NCBI GenBank assembly: GCA_001598975.1
Contig: BBXU01002115.1
Coordinates: 1-19,160 of the forward strand
Length of the DNA stretch: 19,160 nt
From: Parachlorella kessleri
Taxonomy: Eukaryota > Chlorophyta > Trebouxiophyceae > Chlorellales > Chlorellaceae
Direction of reading: 5' to 3'
This document shows, one piece after another, positions 8,862 through 19,160 of this stretch; position 1 is the stretch's first letter; each line of letters begins with the position of its first letter. Below the pieces are notes generated by a model. That model worked only from the letters and a program-made list of their open reading frames with translations. It did no database searches and had not been told where the DNA came from. A program made the position numbers and the translations under genes.

Positions 8862-11123
8862 CTACACCCCTCCAGCAAGCTCTGTGACTGCTTCAACCAG
8901 CAATCTCCATTTCTCCTCCTTGAAACAGGTGTGCAGCAGCTCGTACTGCATCCACCTCACCCCACCGCTCTCTATCTGCATGAACTTTGTCCTGGCAGCT
9001 ATTGCTGCCTCCGCTGCCACGTGGCCGGCGGCTGTTGCCGCTCTCAGTAGCTGCACAGCATAGAAGGTAGTAGTATTTCAGCAGCTGTGGATCTTACAAT
9101 GGTTGGATGTCGTCCTAGGTGTGCTGCCGCTGCATTACATGTGCAACACACGTCTGCATGCCGTGATGATGTCAGCCGCTTACAACTGCAGCCAACGTCC
9201 ACAACTCTCACTCACACGGGCCATGTTGACGAAGACTCCCTTGTCGTCGTCTACCAGTTCATCAGGCATTGCCAGCTGTACCAGGGGCCCTTCAATGTCA
9301 GCCCTGCCTCGCCTTGGATCTTGTGAGCGGCCCAACTGCTGCTGCGGCATCGGTGGCTGCTGCTGCTGGTGTGGGGTGTGCTGCGCTTGCTGGTGCAGTT
9401 GCTCATCAACCCTGTGCTCCTGCTGGGGCAGCAGAGGCTTGCACTCCCCAGCACCTGCCTGGGCAGCCGTGCGTGCACCGTCACTGCTGCCCCGGCCAGG
9501 CTCTCTGTTGCACCCAACCTGCCCATCGCCTAGCCCAACCTCCTGCGGCGGGGGTAGTGGCTGCCCCCCCTCTCGTTGCTGCTGGGGTGACGGCATGAAG
9601 GCTGCAAGATCGCAGTTGCTGAGCGGTATGTCTGGTGTCTTATTCTGCTGGACTTCGTCCTCCTTGGCCTCCTTTACCAGTAGGTCCTGTAACAAAGGCG
9701 AAGGGCACTTGACGGGATGATGGCATCTTTGTGGCCACCGCATTGCAATTAGGCTGCAATATCAAGTGCAGCTGAGGTACAGGCAATTCCGTCTGGCAAC
9801 CAATGGTCAGCACTCTTGTGCACGCCAACCTAAGAGACACCTGGGTTCCGCTCAAGGGTCATGTGCACGCTCGGTTGCCTTACAGTAAAATGGGTAGGCA
9901 GCCACTGCCAAGCAACAACCAATGCAAGTGATTGCCCCAGATACAGGACTTGGCAGGGGTAGATACTTGAGGCAAGGGTTTGGCTCCGCCTGCCAACGTT
10001 GAAGCCCCTCCATGCCTCGCAGCTTGATCTCACAACCCACCTGAGGAGGGTTGCTATGCTTCCACTCTCCTCGGGACAACAAATTGGGTCCCAAGACGAT
10101 ATCTATCTTGGCTGGCAAGAAAACAGGTGCGCGAGCCCCGCCTCCTGACTGGCTGTTCTGCATCACGGCAGGGGCAGCATCCATGCCGGCTCCGCCTGGG
10201 TGCTTGTCTGACTTATCTGCGGGCACGGTGGCTGTAAGACCCTCGGCAAGTGCCGCATCCTGGGAGCAGCTCTTCTCACCTCTGGGCTCATCATCACCGC
10301 TGAGCCAGTCTGTGCCCCTCAGCACAGCGTACCTATCACCGCTGGGACCGACTGCTGTCCCCAGGTTGCCTCCACCTAGAGCCAGCCTGTCGCCAGCTGG
10401 CAGGGGCAGGCCTGCCATGGGCACTGCGGATGCTGTGACATCCGTGGCAGCAACGGGCTGGCCTGGAGGCGCCTGTTGTACGGCATTTCTGCTGAGCGGG
10501 GTGCCACCAGCGCTGACAGGCCCATGGCTTGCTGCTGCCTGGACTCCTGCCTCCGCCAGTAAGGCTGCAGGCTGCGCAGGCTGAGGCGTCCCCTGGCTGC
10601 CGCTTGCCTGCATGCAGTATGTACCAGCGGGCAGGCATTGACTTGCAATGTTGGGCGTTGCTGCAGTCTTGCCAAGCACATACGCTGCAGGAAACACGCG
10701 AGAACATTGCTTCACATCACAAGTTTTGATTGCCTCGAACAGCGAACGGCAGGCTAAGCAGATACACACCTTGCTGGTAGCAACAGCAACAGCAGCAGCT
10801 GCCACCGGTGCTACTGGCATCTCACGAGCCCCAGCAGCAGCGGCAGGCATGCCTGGGAGCCGCAAGTCACTCGACTCAGGACCCTTCCCACTCTGCTGTG
10901 GGTGCGGCCGCGACCTGCTGCGCTTCTGTCGATTTCCTCTGCCATCTTCGGGAGCTGCTCCAGCCGGAGGTGTACTGCGCTTCCTTGCCCTCTTGGCTGC
11001 TGAAGGAGCCTCCTGGGGCTCTTGAAGTTGTGTCTCCCCATCCACCTGAACACGTGCAGCAGGTCCGCGCTTCCTGCTGTCAGCGGTCCGCAGCAACAGG
11101 CGGCTGCTTCTGGGAGGCTCCAT
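8862..11123 (-). CDS. Hypothetical nuclear protein, Ala/Gln/Pro-rich, with Cys cluster and helical C-terminal domain (gene B)
   Basis: Three exons: 10041-11123, 9216-9686 and 8862-9050, all joined in phase 0 with good GT-AG ends, 580 residues. The start at 11123 is the first ATG after an upstream stop in that frame, but the exon could also begin at a splice acceptor. Residues 17-19, 44-49 and 65-72 are basic clusters (RKR, KRARKR, RQKRSRSR) typical of nuclear signals. Residues 120-140 have five cysteines spaced C-x-C-x2-C-x9-C-x4-C. Long Ala/Gly/Pro tracts and a Gln-rich part (about 9340-9400) follow. The last exon, residues 519-580, is different: no low complexity, many A, E, K, R and L, and a WMQYELL...KWRLLVEAV core that looks like a compact helical domain. 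I do not recognise the family. Gene A lies just upstream on the same strand and may be its 5' part. A role in transcription or chromatin is only inferred from composition. Confidence 0.55.
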
Positions 11124-11347
11124 GCCACGCAAGCTCGTCAAGGGGATGGCTACATGCCAACGCGTTTACAAGCATAGGAAATATATCTCTCGTGATCCCT
11201 GAGTGGGAAGTTCAGCACTCTCTATCATGTACCATGCCACACAAACAACAGGATTTGTTAACCGATGCGGTACACCAAGCGAGGACTAGGCACCTTTCAG
11301 GTTGGCTGGTGCTGTAGGTGGTACTGTTTCGCTCAGTGCAGCTCTGC

Positions 11348-12395
11348 TCAGCGGACCTGTGGGGAGCGAGGGTGGTGCTGCAGCGTGAGCTCCGTGCTGC
11401 TAGTCCTGGAGAACGCCAGCTGATCGCCCTGCTTGATGGGGACCTTGGCTCGCTCGGCCGCCAGCACCACCAGCCGCCACTCGCTGCACAGCGGTGGCAG
11501 GGCGCCGGGTGCTGTTGTGAAGTAAGCGCAGAGAGGGACCGCAAGTTCAGGATAGTAGGTGCCAGCCCTGTTGGTAATTTGCTTACATCCTTGAAGCTAC
11601 CTTCTAGGCATCGGTAGCCCATGGTGAGGACCAAGGATTAGATGGCATGCAGTATGCAGCTGGCTGGTCGTACGGCTGCGACTTCCAGCAGTGCAAGCTG
11701 TAAGATAGACACACCTGCCCGCAATCAGGGCAACCCTGCCCTGGAACTGTCCACCGGCCGCTGCAGCACAGCGTAGGGCTACATCGGTGGTGCTTGCCCC
11801 AGGCGTGAGGACAAGGCCAAACTTGCTGGCAGCAGTGAGCTCTGCCTTGGCAAACTCTGCACGCAATAAGGTGCCTGACCCCTGCAGCCTTGGTTTGCTC
11901 ATTACAGGCGTGGTGCATGCCGCTCCACGGGCATGCCAGGGGCGAACAGGGCTGCAGCGCTGTCAGAGGAATTGCTTGGCGCATGGTTCACGATGCGTTG
12001 TTTAAAGTGAACGTTGTGAACCCTACTGCTGCTGCCCACTTGCCTGCGGGTATAGTGAGGCGCCCCTGAGCCTCCCAACTTCCCGGCACAGCAACCTGCC
12101 TGGAGCAAGCTGGCTCGTTGCCTGCTCCCCCTGCTCTATCATTTTCTGAGGCTGCTGCTCCCATGCCCTCCCCACCCGCTTCCTCCTCCTCCTCCTGCTT
12201 CCCCTCCGCCTGCCCTTCCTCCTCCTCCTCCGCTGGCTGTGGCTTGTCACTGTTGCTTGCCGGTGGCAAATCCTGGGCGATACCAGCAAGTGCCAGTGCT
12301 GCAAGGTGCTCGTGAGATGGGCCTGCCTGTTGCTCCTGCTCCTGCTTGCTAGAGTCCAACCTTTCAACGGTGATGCCTCCACTGCATAGCTCCAT
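11348..12395 (-). CDS. Hypothetical acidic protein with weakly B3-like domain (gene A)
   Basis: Tentative exons 12027-12395, 11715-11959 and 11348-11483, 249 residues, start at ATG 12395. Residues 56-72 are almost all E, Q, G and K. The second exon contains FAKAELTAAS...LVLTP and the third SEWRLVV...PIKQGDQLAFSR, ending in TELTLQHH. This order (F-x-K-x-L-T, L-V-x-x-P, then GD-x-L-x-F) recalls the plant B3 DNA-binding fold, but the match is loose and gaps are needed. The junction of exons 2 and 3 is supported by phase and by the good flow GSEWRLVV. The first junction (gtaggg...ctctgacag, a 67-bp intron) is weaker, and exon 1 could read on to a stop near 11989. The third exon may not end at 11348: a gtccgc donor at 11356 would allow splicing into gene B, making one gene. 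Confidence 0.35.
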
Positions 12396-14279
12396 GTTAG
12401 GTGTCCAGCTGCAGCCTTAAGGCTTGTTAGTGGGCACTCCCTTCAGCTGTGCTGCCTTCCTAATAGCAGTTGAAGGGTTATGTCACCCAGCTTCCTTAAC
12501 GTTGGCTTGCCGTGCCCACGGTGCAGTGCTGCAAGATCATCAGTACAACTCAACTAAGGCCTACATGAGCGAGGTAAATTCACGCCGCTGGCCAGTCAGA
12601 CATGGGGCCGACAGAAAGAAAGAAAGGAAAGCAGAAGACTTCTTTTTTCTGACATTGCTGTTTAAGGTGTCAGATGAATTGCATTGCATCTGCCCTGTGG
12701 GCCTGGTTGATGTCCTCACAGGGTTTTGGAAGTTTCAGGATGCGGCACCAAGTAACGCCAAGCATGACCCTGTAGATATGTATGCGCCACAACCAGCCCC
12801 TCCTCCCTGCCCACCATCAGGGAGGTGGAGCGGCAGATCTACAGAGAACAATAATTACCACCAGTGCCCCAACCCGGGGCAGTCCTGTTGTGCACCAGTG
12901 GTGCATGTCTAAATAAAACCCTCACTCCTCAATAAGCTGCAGGGCAGAGGCGCAGCTTCGGCTGCAAGTGGCAGGGCAGAAGAATCCTGAAGTCTGGCAG
13001 GAGAAGAGTCAGGGGCAGGTCTCAAGAATACATACTGGAAAGGCAAGCTAGCTGACAGGCATGCCATTCCCTTCCTCTTGTGGAAAGCCAACAATTGAAG
13101 GAGAAATTGTTCCTACATGGCCTTACTTTCGCTATGAGAGATATTTGCTCAGGCGGGACCTGCCGTGCTACCATTGCATTGCATGGCATCTGTGCTCACC
13201 ATCAGGCTCCCTCTGTTGAGCCCAGGGTGGATAGCCAGTATATTCCAGAAACCCTGCTCACATTGACGTCCACACTACAGCTCCGTGCTGCACTGCCTTG
13301 AGGGCAAACGGAATGCTTGCGGAAAAGGTTAAGAGAGCAGGCGCACGTGTGGAACAACGGGAGTCCGTGGCACAGCCTTCAACCACAGCGTGGTGCATAA
13401 CGGACCCAGGGCAAGAAGGGTCCTACCTCGCAACCTGGGAGCTGGGGGGGTAGCACTTTGCTAAACTGCACAAGAAATCCAGCTCTCCTGGTTGAACTGC
13501 CATACAGCGGCCCAACACGTTTCCGTCCCACCCACAGCTGCCAGCACCAGACCTTGGTCTCCTCTCTCCTCACCCAACAGTCAGTCCCTACCCACAGGCC
13601 AACCAAGGGGCCACATTTCTAGCACTCCTCCATTTGCCACATCTGCCGGCCCGCACAGGCCCACTAAAGGTTGGTGAAGTAGGGGCCTGACCAAACGACC
13701 CCTCTAGCTGTCATGTGCTCATGCCATGACGCTGTCATGCCTACCGGCTCACAGCGGCAGGGGACAAGACCTGGGGTAGCCTTCTTATTGCATTCGGTGG
13801 TGAGGTTAAGTCTTTTAGGATCGAATCCGCTGCGCGACATGGTGATAGCCATCCTGCCCCCGTGGCAGCGTTTTTGGCGCGCCTTCACCATGTAGTCTTC
13901 TCCGAATTTCTTTGTAGTTAACACAAACTGTTTCTTTCCTAGTCGCTAGAAGGCCTCAACCCGAAGACAAGTGGCATCCGATCCTGCCGGGCCGTCGAGG
14001 CAAACTTGTTGATTGATTGGGGGACGAGGGATTGATCCAACGGTGCTATCAGCGGCCCGGGCTTAAACGTAGTCACTCGGATGCCTCGGGGACTAAGGCG
14101 AGTCCAAGACGTACAGCCTACTTTGCCATACTCCACACTTCGCCCGACGTGCCTGACCAAGCCCAGCCTTAGGCTTCCCAGCGCGGTCTGCCCCGTTGCA
14201 GAAGCCTGAAAGGCACTTGCAACATCTGATCTAGTGCAGGGGCTAAGTGAGGGAAAAGACTGGGAGGAGCGGCGCCACG
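12396..14279. other. Unassigned region between divergent genes
   Basis: About 1.9 kb upstream of both gene A and the exchanger, so it should contain both promoters. The plus frame 12424-12912 (162 residues) begins with ATG and is followed by an AATAAA hexamer, but its composition changes abruptly and it has no motif I know. Minus frames 13664-13924 and 13939-14367 are open but equally featureless. Base composition from about 12500 to 14000 looks less GC-rich than the genes. No terminal repeats, target-site duplication or transposase motif was found. Confidence 0.45.
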
Positions 14280-17200
14280 ATGCAAGGCGACGAAAGCTAT
14301 GTGTCTGTGAGTCTGTGACTGGCAAGGCTCCTCCGCCTGACATTCTGTAGCCTGCAACCCGCAGCAACTAGGCAGTACGGTCTGCGGGTGCCTCGTTGGT
14401 GAGGCTGTGGAAGTCACCGGCTAGGCGGGCTGCTGAGGGTGGCGGGCTTGGCCTGCTTGGCAGCTTGCCGTGGAGTTTCAGCAGTCATGGTACACACCCC
14501 GTTCCTTATAACACCCAGATTCCAATCAAGTGCGGCTAGGTTTACACCCTGAGAGAAGGAGGCGTCAGCCCTGCGTGCAGCCCACGCCAGCCAAGCTGCT
14601 GAACCTCTGAAGCTCCTCCTGAAGTGCCTGCTGCCTGCTGTGTGCAGGAAGAGCTGACCATTGTGTGGCTGCTGCTCATTGTCACGGTGGTGATCACCTA
14701 CTTCATCCAGCGCCACCGGCTGACCTGGGTGCCCCCCTCCTCCTGCGCCATGCTGCTGGGGGTGATGGCGGGGGGCGTGTCGCGCCTGGCGGGTGGGTGG
14801 GCGGGGTGGTGGGCTTGCACTGCCATCTAGTAAGCAGCTGGGGTTGGAGGGAGTTTTTGAAGTGTTAGGGGGCATGTGCGTGAGATGTGCCTTCTGGGAT
14901 TCGTTCAGTGTGTCGTTGAGCACTCCCGGGGCCAGGAGCCTGGGTCCATGTCAGGGGGCGGCCGTCTGCACCTCGGATGCACAAACCGTTATGCCAACCT
15001 GCAATGCAAACAGTGGGATTGTGGTCCTAGCAGCACAGTTGTAAATGACTTGGCAAGGGGCATGGCACACGCCAGGAAGTGCCTCCATTGTGGAGTTTAG
15101 CATAGAGGGCTATCATGACACGCTATCATGACACCACTTGGCATGCACACCAGCGTGTGTATCTCCCCGCACCTACCTCTTGTTTGCTCGTGCTGCAGGC
15201 CTGGCCCAACCGCTGCGGTTTAGCCCGGCCGCCTTCTTTTATGCACTGCTCCCGCCCATTGTTTTTGCTGCGGGTTTCACGCTCAAGAAGCGCCAGTTCT
15301 TCAAGAACTTTGGTGCCATCCTCATGTTTGCGGTGGGTATTCTCTTGCTGGCAGTTAAGAGCGTTTGAGAGTCTAACGAGCTTGAAAGGCTGGGAGAAGC
15401 TCAACCCCCGGTTAGTGTGTGTGGCGAGTAGCTTCAAGGAGGTTCAGGGGCAGGTGTAAGGGTCAGGCATGCCTGCATGGGGCTGCTGCACCTGGGGGGA
15501 CCCCCAGGATGCGTTCGTGAGGAGTGTCACTGCTTGTATGAACAGGCCGTTCTGGGCGCGTACCAACCCTAGGTGGTGGTCCTCAAGGCAACACCGTAAC
15601 TCGTAGTCTGTTGAGGCCAGCACCAGGCTTCATGTCTAACCTCAAAGATAGTCGTGGCAAGGACTCAGCAGGTGGTTGGTCGCTTCATGTCTGGCACTAT
15701 GCTTGACGTAACTACCTGCCTGCCTGCCCATGTCAGTCTTCAACCGACCCAATCCCCACTCTGTTGTAATCCCTCACAGGTGGTTGGCACCTTCATCTCC
15801 GCCATCGTGTTTGGTGTGGCCACCTACCTGCTAGTGCTTGTGGGGATCGTCCGGCGGGGCCATCTAGCGGGGTCGCCCTTTGTGGAGTGCCTCATGTATG
15901 GTGAGCCAGTGAGCCCCAGTTACCTAGTGAATCTGGGCAGCATGATCACACCTACGACACATGCTTTGGGGACTATTATTGCATGAGTGCAAGAGGGAGC
16001 GAGGCAAGAGACGCGGGAGGTGGTGGTAGGATGTGAGATTATGCCAACAGTCTGTGGGTACGAGTCCGCCGTCACCTGCGCGTGAGGGGACCTGTGGTTT
16101 CCTGACGTGGTTTGTCTCCACTGGAGATGGTGCACACAATTTAGAGATCCGAGCAGTGGTAGGCTCATCCACATGGCATGGGACTTGGACTAAATTCCAC
16201 CCTGTTACATACCCGTGGTGAGGCCATGCGAGTAGGTGTCAGCTTGTGCGGCCTCACGGTACCTGTACGGAAGGTAGGTCAGGTGAACTATGAGTCTGCT
16301 TCGCGCCTAACCCCGCCTACCGCACCTCTTCTTTCCCGTAGGATCTGCCATCTCTTCCATTGACCCTGTGGCTACCCTGGCAGTCCTGAACGAGGTGGAG
16401 GTGCCACCACTGCTCTACAATCTGGTCTTTGGAGAGTCGGTGCTTAACGATGCAGGTAGGATGAGCTGGCAGCCTGAGTGGACCCTGACAATGTATCTTT
16501 GGGATGCTTGTTGGGGGTGCTGCGTCTGGCTCCTGCCCTCGGTAAAACTGTTTCCAGCATAATGTCGCTGGGTGAGGGCACCAGAGTCCCTCTTCAACCC
16601 TATAAGCGGTGGCAATGGAATCCTTAGCATTGTGTGCTGTCAAGATGTGTCTGCTGCCTGCCTGTTGCACAACTCTTGCGTGGCTGTCATACCTTCTCAG
16701 CACCTGCTACCACAAAATACAACGCTTATCGAGACCAATTGTTTACTTCACCCACACCCGTGCAGCCTTCATTGCTCAAACCTAATGGCCTTCATGCTGA
16801 TTTGCTTAGATGCCCATGTCAGTCAACCCGCTTTATCCTGCCACCTAGTGTGCCCTGCTGCAGTGGCCATCGTGTTGTTCCGCTCGCTGGCCCAGTTCAG
16901 CGGTGCCAGCTTCACGCTGGGCACGCTGCCTGCTGTCGCGCTGCGCTTTGTGGCGCTGGCGCTGGGCTCGCTGGCGGTGGGGTGCGGCACGGCGCTGGCC
17001 TGCGCCTTCACTCTCAAGCGCTTCTGGAGGGAGGGAGGTGCGTTGTTTCGTTACATTTTTTTCTCTGACGGTGTTTCTTATATTGGTGGCATGGTGCCCT
17101 GCTCCCCTAGTACTGTCGTGTCCATCGCTCCACCCGCATGCATGCCCGCCAAACCCCTATGCAGGCTCCACCCCCGCCCACCACCACCAGCAGCAGCAGC

Positions 17201-19032
17201 AGCCCGCCGGGCAGCACTTTGACCCGGCCATGTATGAGCTGGCCATCGTGGTCATGGGCTCCTACCTGGCATACCTCCTGGCCGAGGTGGTGGGCATGAG
17301 CGGGATCGTGGCACTGTTCTTCAGCGGTGAGTGCATGGAAGGTGATGATGCCCGGGTTTGGGAAGCTGGGCGTGTAAGCTATAAGGTGTGCTTCTGAAGA
17401 GCTCATTCATGCTGGTGAGCAGTGCAGAGGTGGTGCTGAATACAGCGCTTACCCTAGGCTGGCTGGGTTCCTTCCTGGGTTGGCGGCGGAGGTGACAATG
17501 TGTGTGCACACGGCCCCGGCACTGTCCATCGGGGTAGAGTTGTGGATCAGAGGCAGCCTGTTGGCCAGGGGCTACCCCACAAACTCAGCAGAGCGTCCAG
17601 AGTGGCCCCACACCACCCGTATGTAATACACTGCTGGGCGCGGCACCTGCTGCAGGCATCTGCCACGCCCACTACTCCTACTACAACGTGTCGCACGAGG
17701 CCCAGGTCACGCTGCGCAAGTTCTTCGAGTTTGCGTCCTTCCTGTGCGAGACGTTTGTGTTCGCGTACCTGGGCATGCAGGTGGTCACAGCGCAGGTGGG
17801 TCGGTGTGCACAGGGGCAACCTAACTCATGGCATATGATGACAGCAGCCGGATTTACTTGCATCATGAACAGAGAAACATTCAAGGTAATGAGCAAATTG
17901 TTGCTCACTCAGGGCTTGCGGGGACTGGCAGGAAATGAGCGAAACCCTTTGGCCACCAGTTTTCGCTGTCCTGCCCAAAGTGCCAGACGGGCTGGCGGGC
18001 ACGATTGTGGGATGGGAAGTGGAGTGAGGGAAGGTTGCTCCTGCACAGTTACCGACAAGGGATGGTGATCCTGCACTCCTGCTGTGGTCTGACTGGCGAC
18101 TGTATCTGCGTCACGGGGCACCCCAACAAGCTTAAGCCCACCATGGGTTTCCCCGCTTGCTTGCTATGAGCAAACCCCGATGGGCTTATACTTGCTGGGG
18201 TGCAGTGGGCACCACTTGCCTCCAGGCCGTGGCAGTCATGCTGAATCTCCACTTCCTCGTATGTGTTTGGAGATTAAGGGGGTGGTTCGCAGCCGTATAC
18301 CAGGGGCTCTTGGTATGGTCACATGGAGGTGATGCCCGTGCCCTTGCGGCACATCCGCCACAAATGACGATAGTAAAGTTATGCCTGCCTGCAGCACTCG
18401 TGGGATGTGGGGCTGCTGCTGAGCGGCATCCCGCTGTGCTTCCTGTCGCGAGCTGCCAACATCTTCCCATGCTCCTACCTGGCAAACCTGGGTGAGTGCC
18501 AGGCTGGCAGGCTGCGGCCCGTGTTGCCAGGGCTCACCATGACTCAGAGGCGCCCCCTGCAGGCATTGCATTGAGGAAGCTGTGGAAGCCTTGGCGCCCT
18601 GCAGCCAGCCCTTTAGCGCCCATGCCTGGGGCTAGGGGCTGGCCTTCGGTGGCTGGGAGGCTTCAAGCGTGCCACTCGTCGTTCACGACCGCCTTGACAG
18701 CAGCACTCCTCGTCATTGCTCCCTACACAACCTACCATATAGGTCAAGCAGTCCTTACCCCATGTATCCAATGGCACATTGGGGCAAGCACATTGGGGCA
18801 ATACGCCATTGCACGCTCCCCCCTTGGCCTTGCCCTGCAGGCCGCACCTACCCCATCCCGCCCAACCTGCAGCGCATGCTGTGGGCGGTGGGGCTGCGGG
18901 GCGCGGTGGCCTACGGCCTCGTCATCAACCTGCCCCGGGCAGACCAGCCGGGGAAGATGGGCATCCCCGCCATCGAGACCGCCACCCTATTCATTGTGGT
19001 GGTCACCACACTGGGCCTGGGCTCGGCCACAG
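14280..19032 (+). CDS. NHX: CPA1-family Na+/H+ exchanger, NHE8/NHX-like (partial, 3' end off window)
   Basis: Nine firm exons: 14648-14792, 15199-15332, 15780-15900, 16342-16455, 16864-17037, 17165-17326, 17656-17795, 18395-18491, 18841-19032; about 426 residues, all phases agree, gene continues beyond the window. A 27-nt candidate first exon 14280-14306 (MQGDESYVS, then gtgagt) joins in phase but is unproven. Order of landmarks: a first membrane helix ending FIQRHRL, then [15 protein letters not shown] (the amiloride-site LLPPI motif), [10 protein letters not shown] (DPVAT at 16362-16376), the catalytic FGESVLND at 16428-16451, [23 protein letters not shown] and [10 protein letters not shown] at 18891-18920 with its conserved arginine. 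The Asn-Asp pair is the mark of electroneutral antiporters. Family role: swaps Na+ or K+ for H+ across endosome, Golgi, vacuole or plasma membrane. The NIFP and FLCET motifs favour the NHE8 branch over vacuolar plant NHX. The C-terminal tail is not visible, so location is open. Confidence 0.93.
15109..15134. repeat. 13-bp perfect tandem duplication in exchanger intron 14793-15198
   Basis: gctatcatgacac occurs twice head to tail (15109-15121 and 15122-15134). It lies 64 bases before the acceptor of the next exon. Most likely a recent replication-slippage event. Confidence 0.9.
17179..17202 (+). repeat. In-frame (CAC)3(CAG)5 tract coding HHHQQQQQ in the exchanger
   Basis: Eight codons close to the start of exon 17165-17326, in the hydrophilic loop that follows LKRFWREGG and precedes [11 protein letters not shown]. 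The tract starts 14 bases after the splice acceptor. The loop position is tolerant to length change in this family. Confidence 0.85.
18774..18801. repeat. 14-bp perfect tandem duplication in exchanger intron 18492-18840
   Basis: gcacattggggcaa is present twice head to tail (18774-18787, 18788-18801), about 40 bases upstream of the acceptor of the last visible exon. It probably arose by slippage. Confidence 0.9.
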
Positions 19033-19160
19033 GTGCGGATAAAATATAGAGTATATTGTGGATATCATGTATGAATATATATGGATACATGGTGGCGGGT
19101 CTGCCGTACTGCACAGGCTGGGCACCCTCCTTTAAGGTGGTGGTGACCACATTGGCCACA

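Noticed and set aside
10686..10772. 85-bp intron inside the large exon of gene B
   Set aside because: Ends look acceptable (gtgtgt, cctgcag), but removal shifts the frame and reaches a stop within about 330 bases, losing the good downstream junctions.
12424..12912. 162-residue plus-strand ORF as a real gene
   Set aside because: It has an ATG and a nearby AATAAA, but no domain and a composition that changes midway (Lys/Phe-rich, then Pro/Ser/Asn-rich). Without transcript data it is not better than chance, so it is described only within the unassigned region.
13815..13840. tRNA T-arm-like sequence (ggatcgaatcc)
   Set aside because: The match is a palindrome of the GGAT/ATCC type. The surrounding bases do not form acceptor, D or anticodon stems on either strand.
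18563..18700. Extra exchanger exon after ccctgcag at 18563
   Set aside because: The acceptor is good and in phase, but the encoded text ([13 protein letters not shown]...) does not fit the helix region expected between SYLANL and the GLRGA segment, and there is no clear donor. The 18841 exon follows directly and matches the family.

Overview
The window looks like nuclear DNA of a green alga (Chlorophyta; species not determinable by eye). It is GC-rich and its genes have many short exons separated by roughly 130-600 bp GT-AG introns. A plant-type PRL1 protein, a CPA1-type Na+/H+ exchanger and a proline-rich, wall-like protein all fit that source. I see no bacterial operon, tRNA, rRNA, CRISPR array or intact transposon.

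Layout: (1) 1-2626, minus strand, runs off the left edge: a probable secreted protein with a signal-peptide exon, nine tandem ~42-residue repeats of a type I do not recognise, and a proline-rich tail. (2) 2627-3730: no convincing gene. (3) 3731-8476, minus: a complete 11-exon PRL1/PLRG1/Prp46 gene encoding 522 residues, a seven-bladed WD40 core protein of the Prp19 (NineTeen) spliceosome complex. All ten introns have GT-AG ends and matching phases. (4) 8862-11123, minus: a three-exon gene for a probable nuclear protein with basic clusters, a Cys cluster, Gln-rich tracts and a helical C-terminal domain. (5) 11348-12395, minus: an acidic protein with a weakly B3-like domain, possibly the 5' part of the preceding gene. 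(6) 12396-14279: an unassigned stretch. (7) 14280-19032, plus, runs off the right edge: a CPA1 Na+/H+ exchanger most like the NHE8/NHX group, with nine firmly placed exons and a candidate tiny first exon.

The genes do not form one pathway. The four minus-strand models run head to tail (A, B, PRL1, repeat protein) and the exchanger diverges from them across the unassigned stretch. The PRL1 and exchanger assignments are firm. The repeat protein and genes A and B are models built from open frames, splice signals and phase agreement. The least familiar object in the window is the ~42-residue repeat protein.
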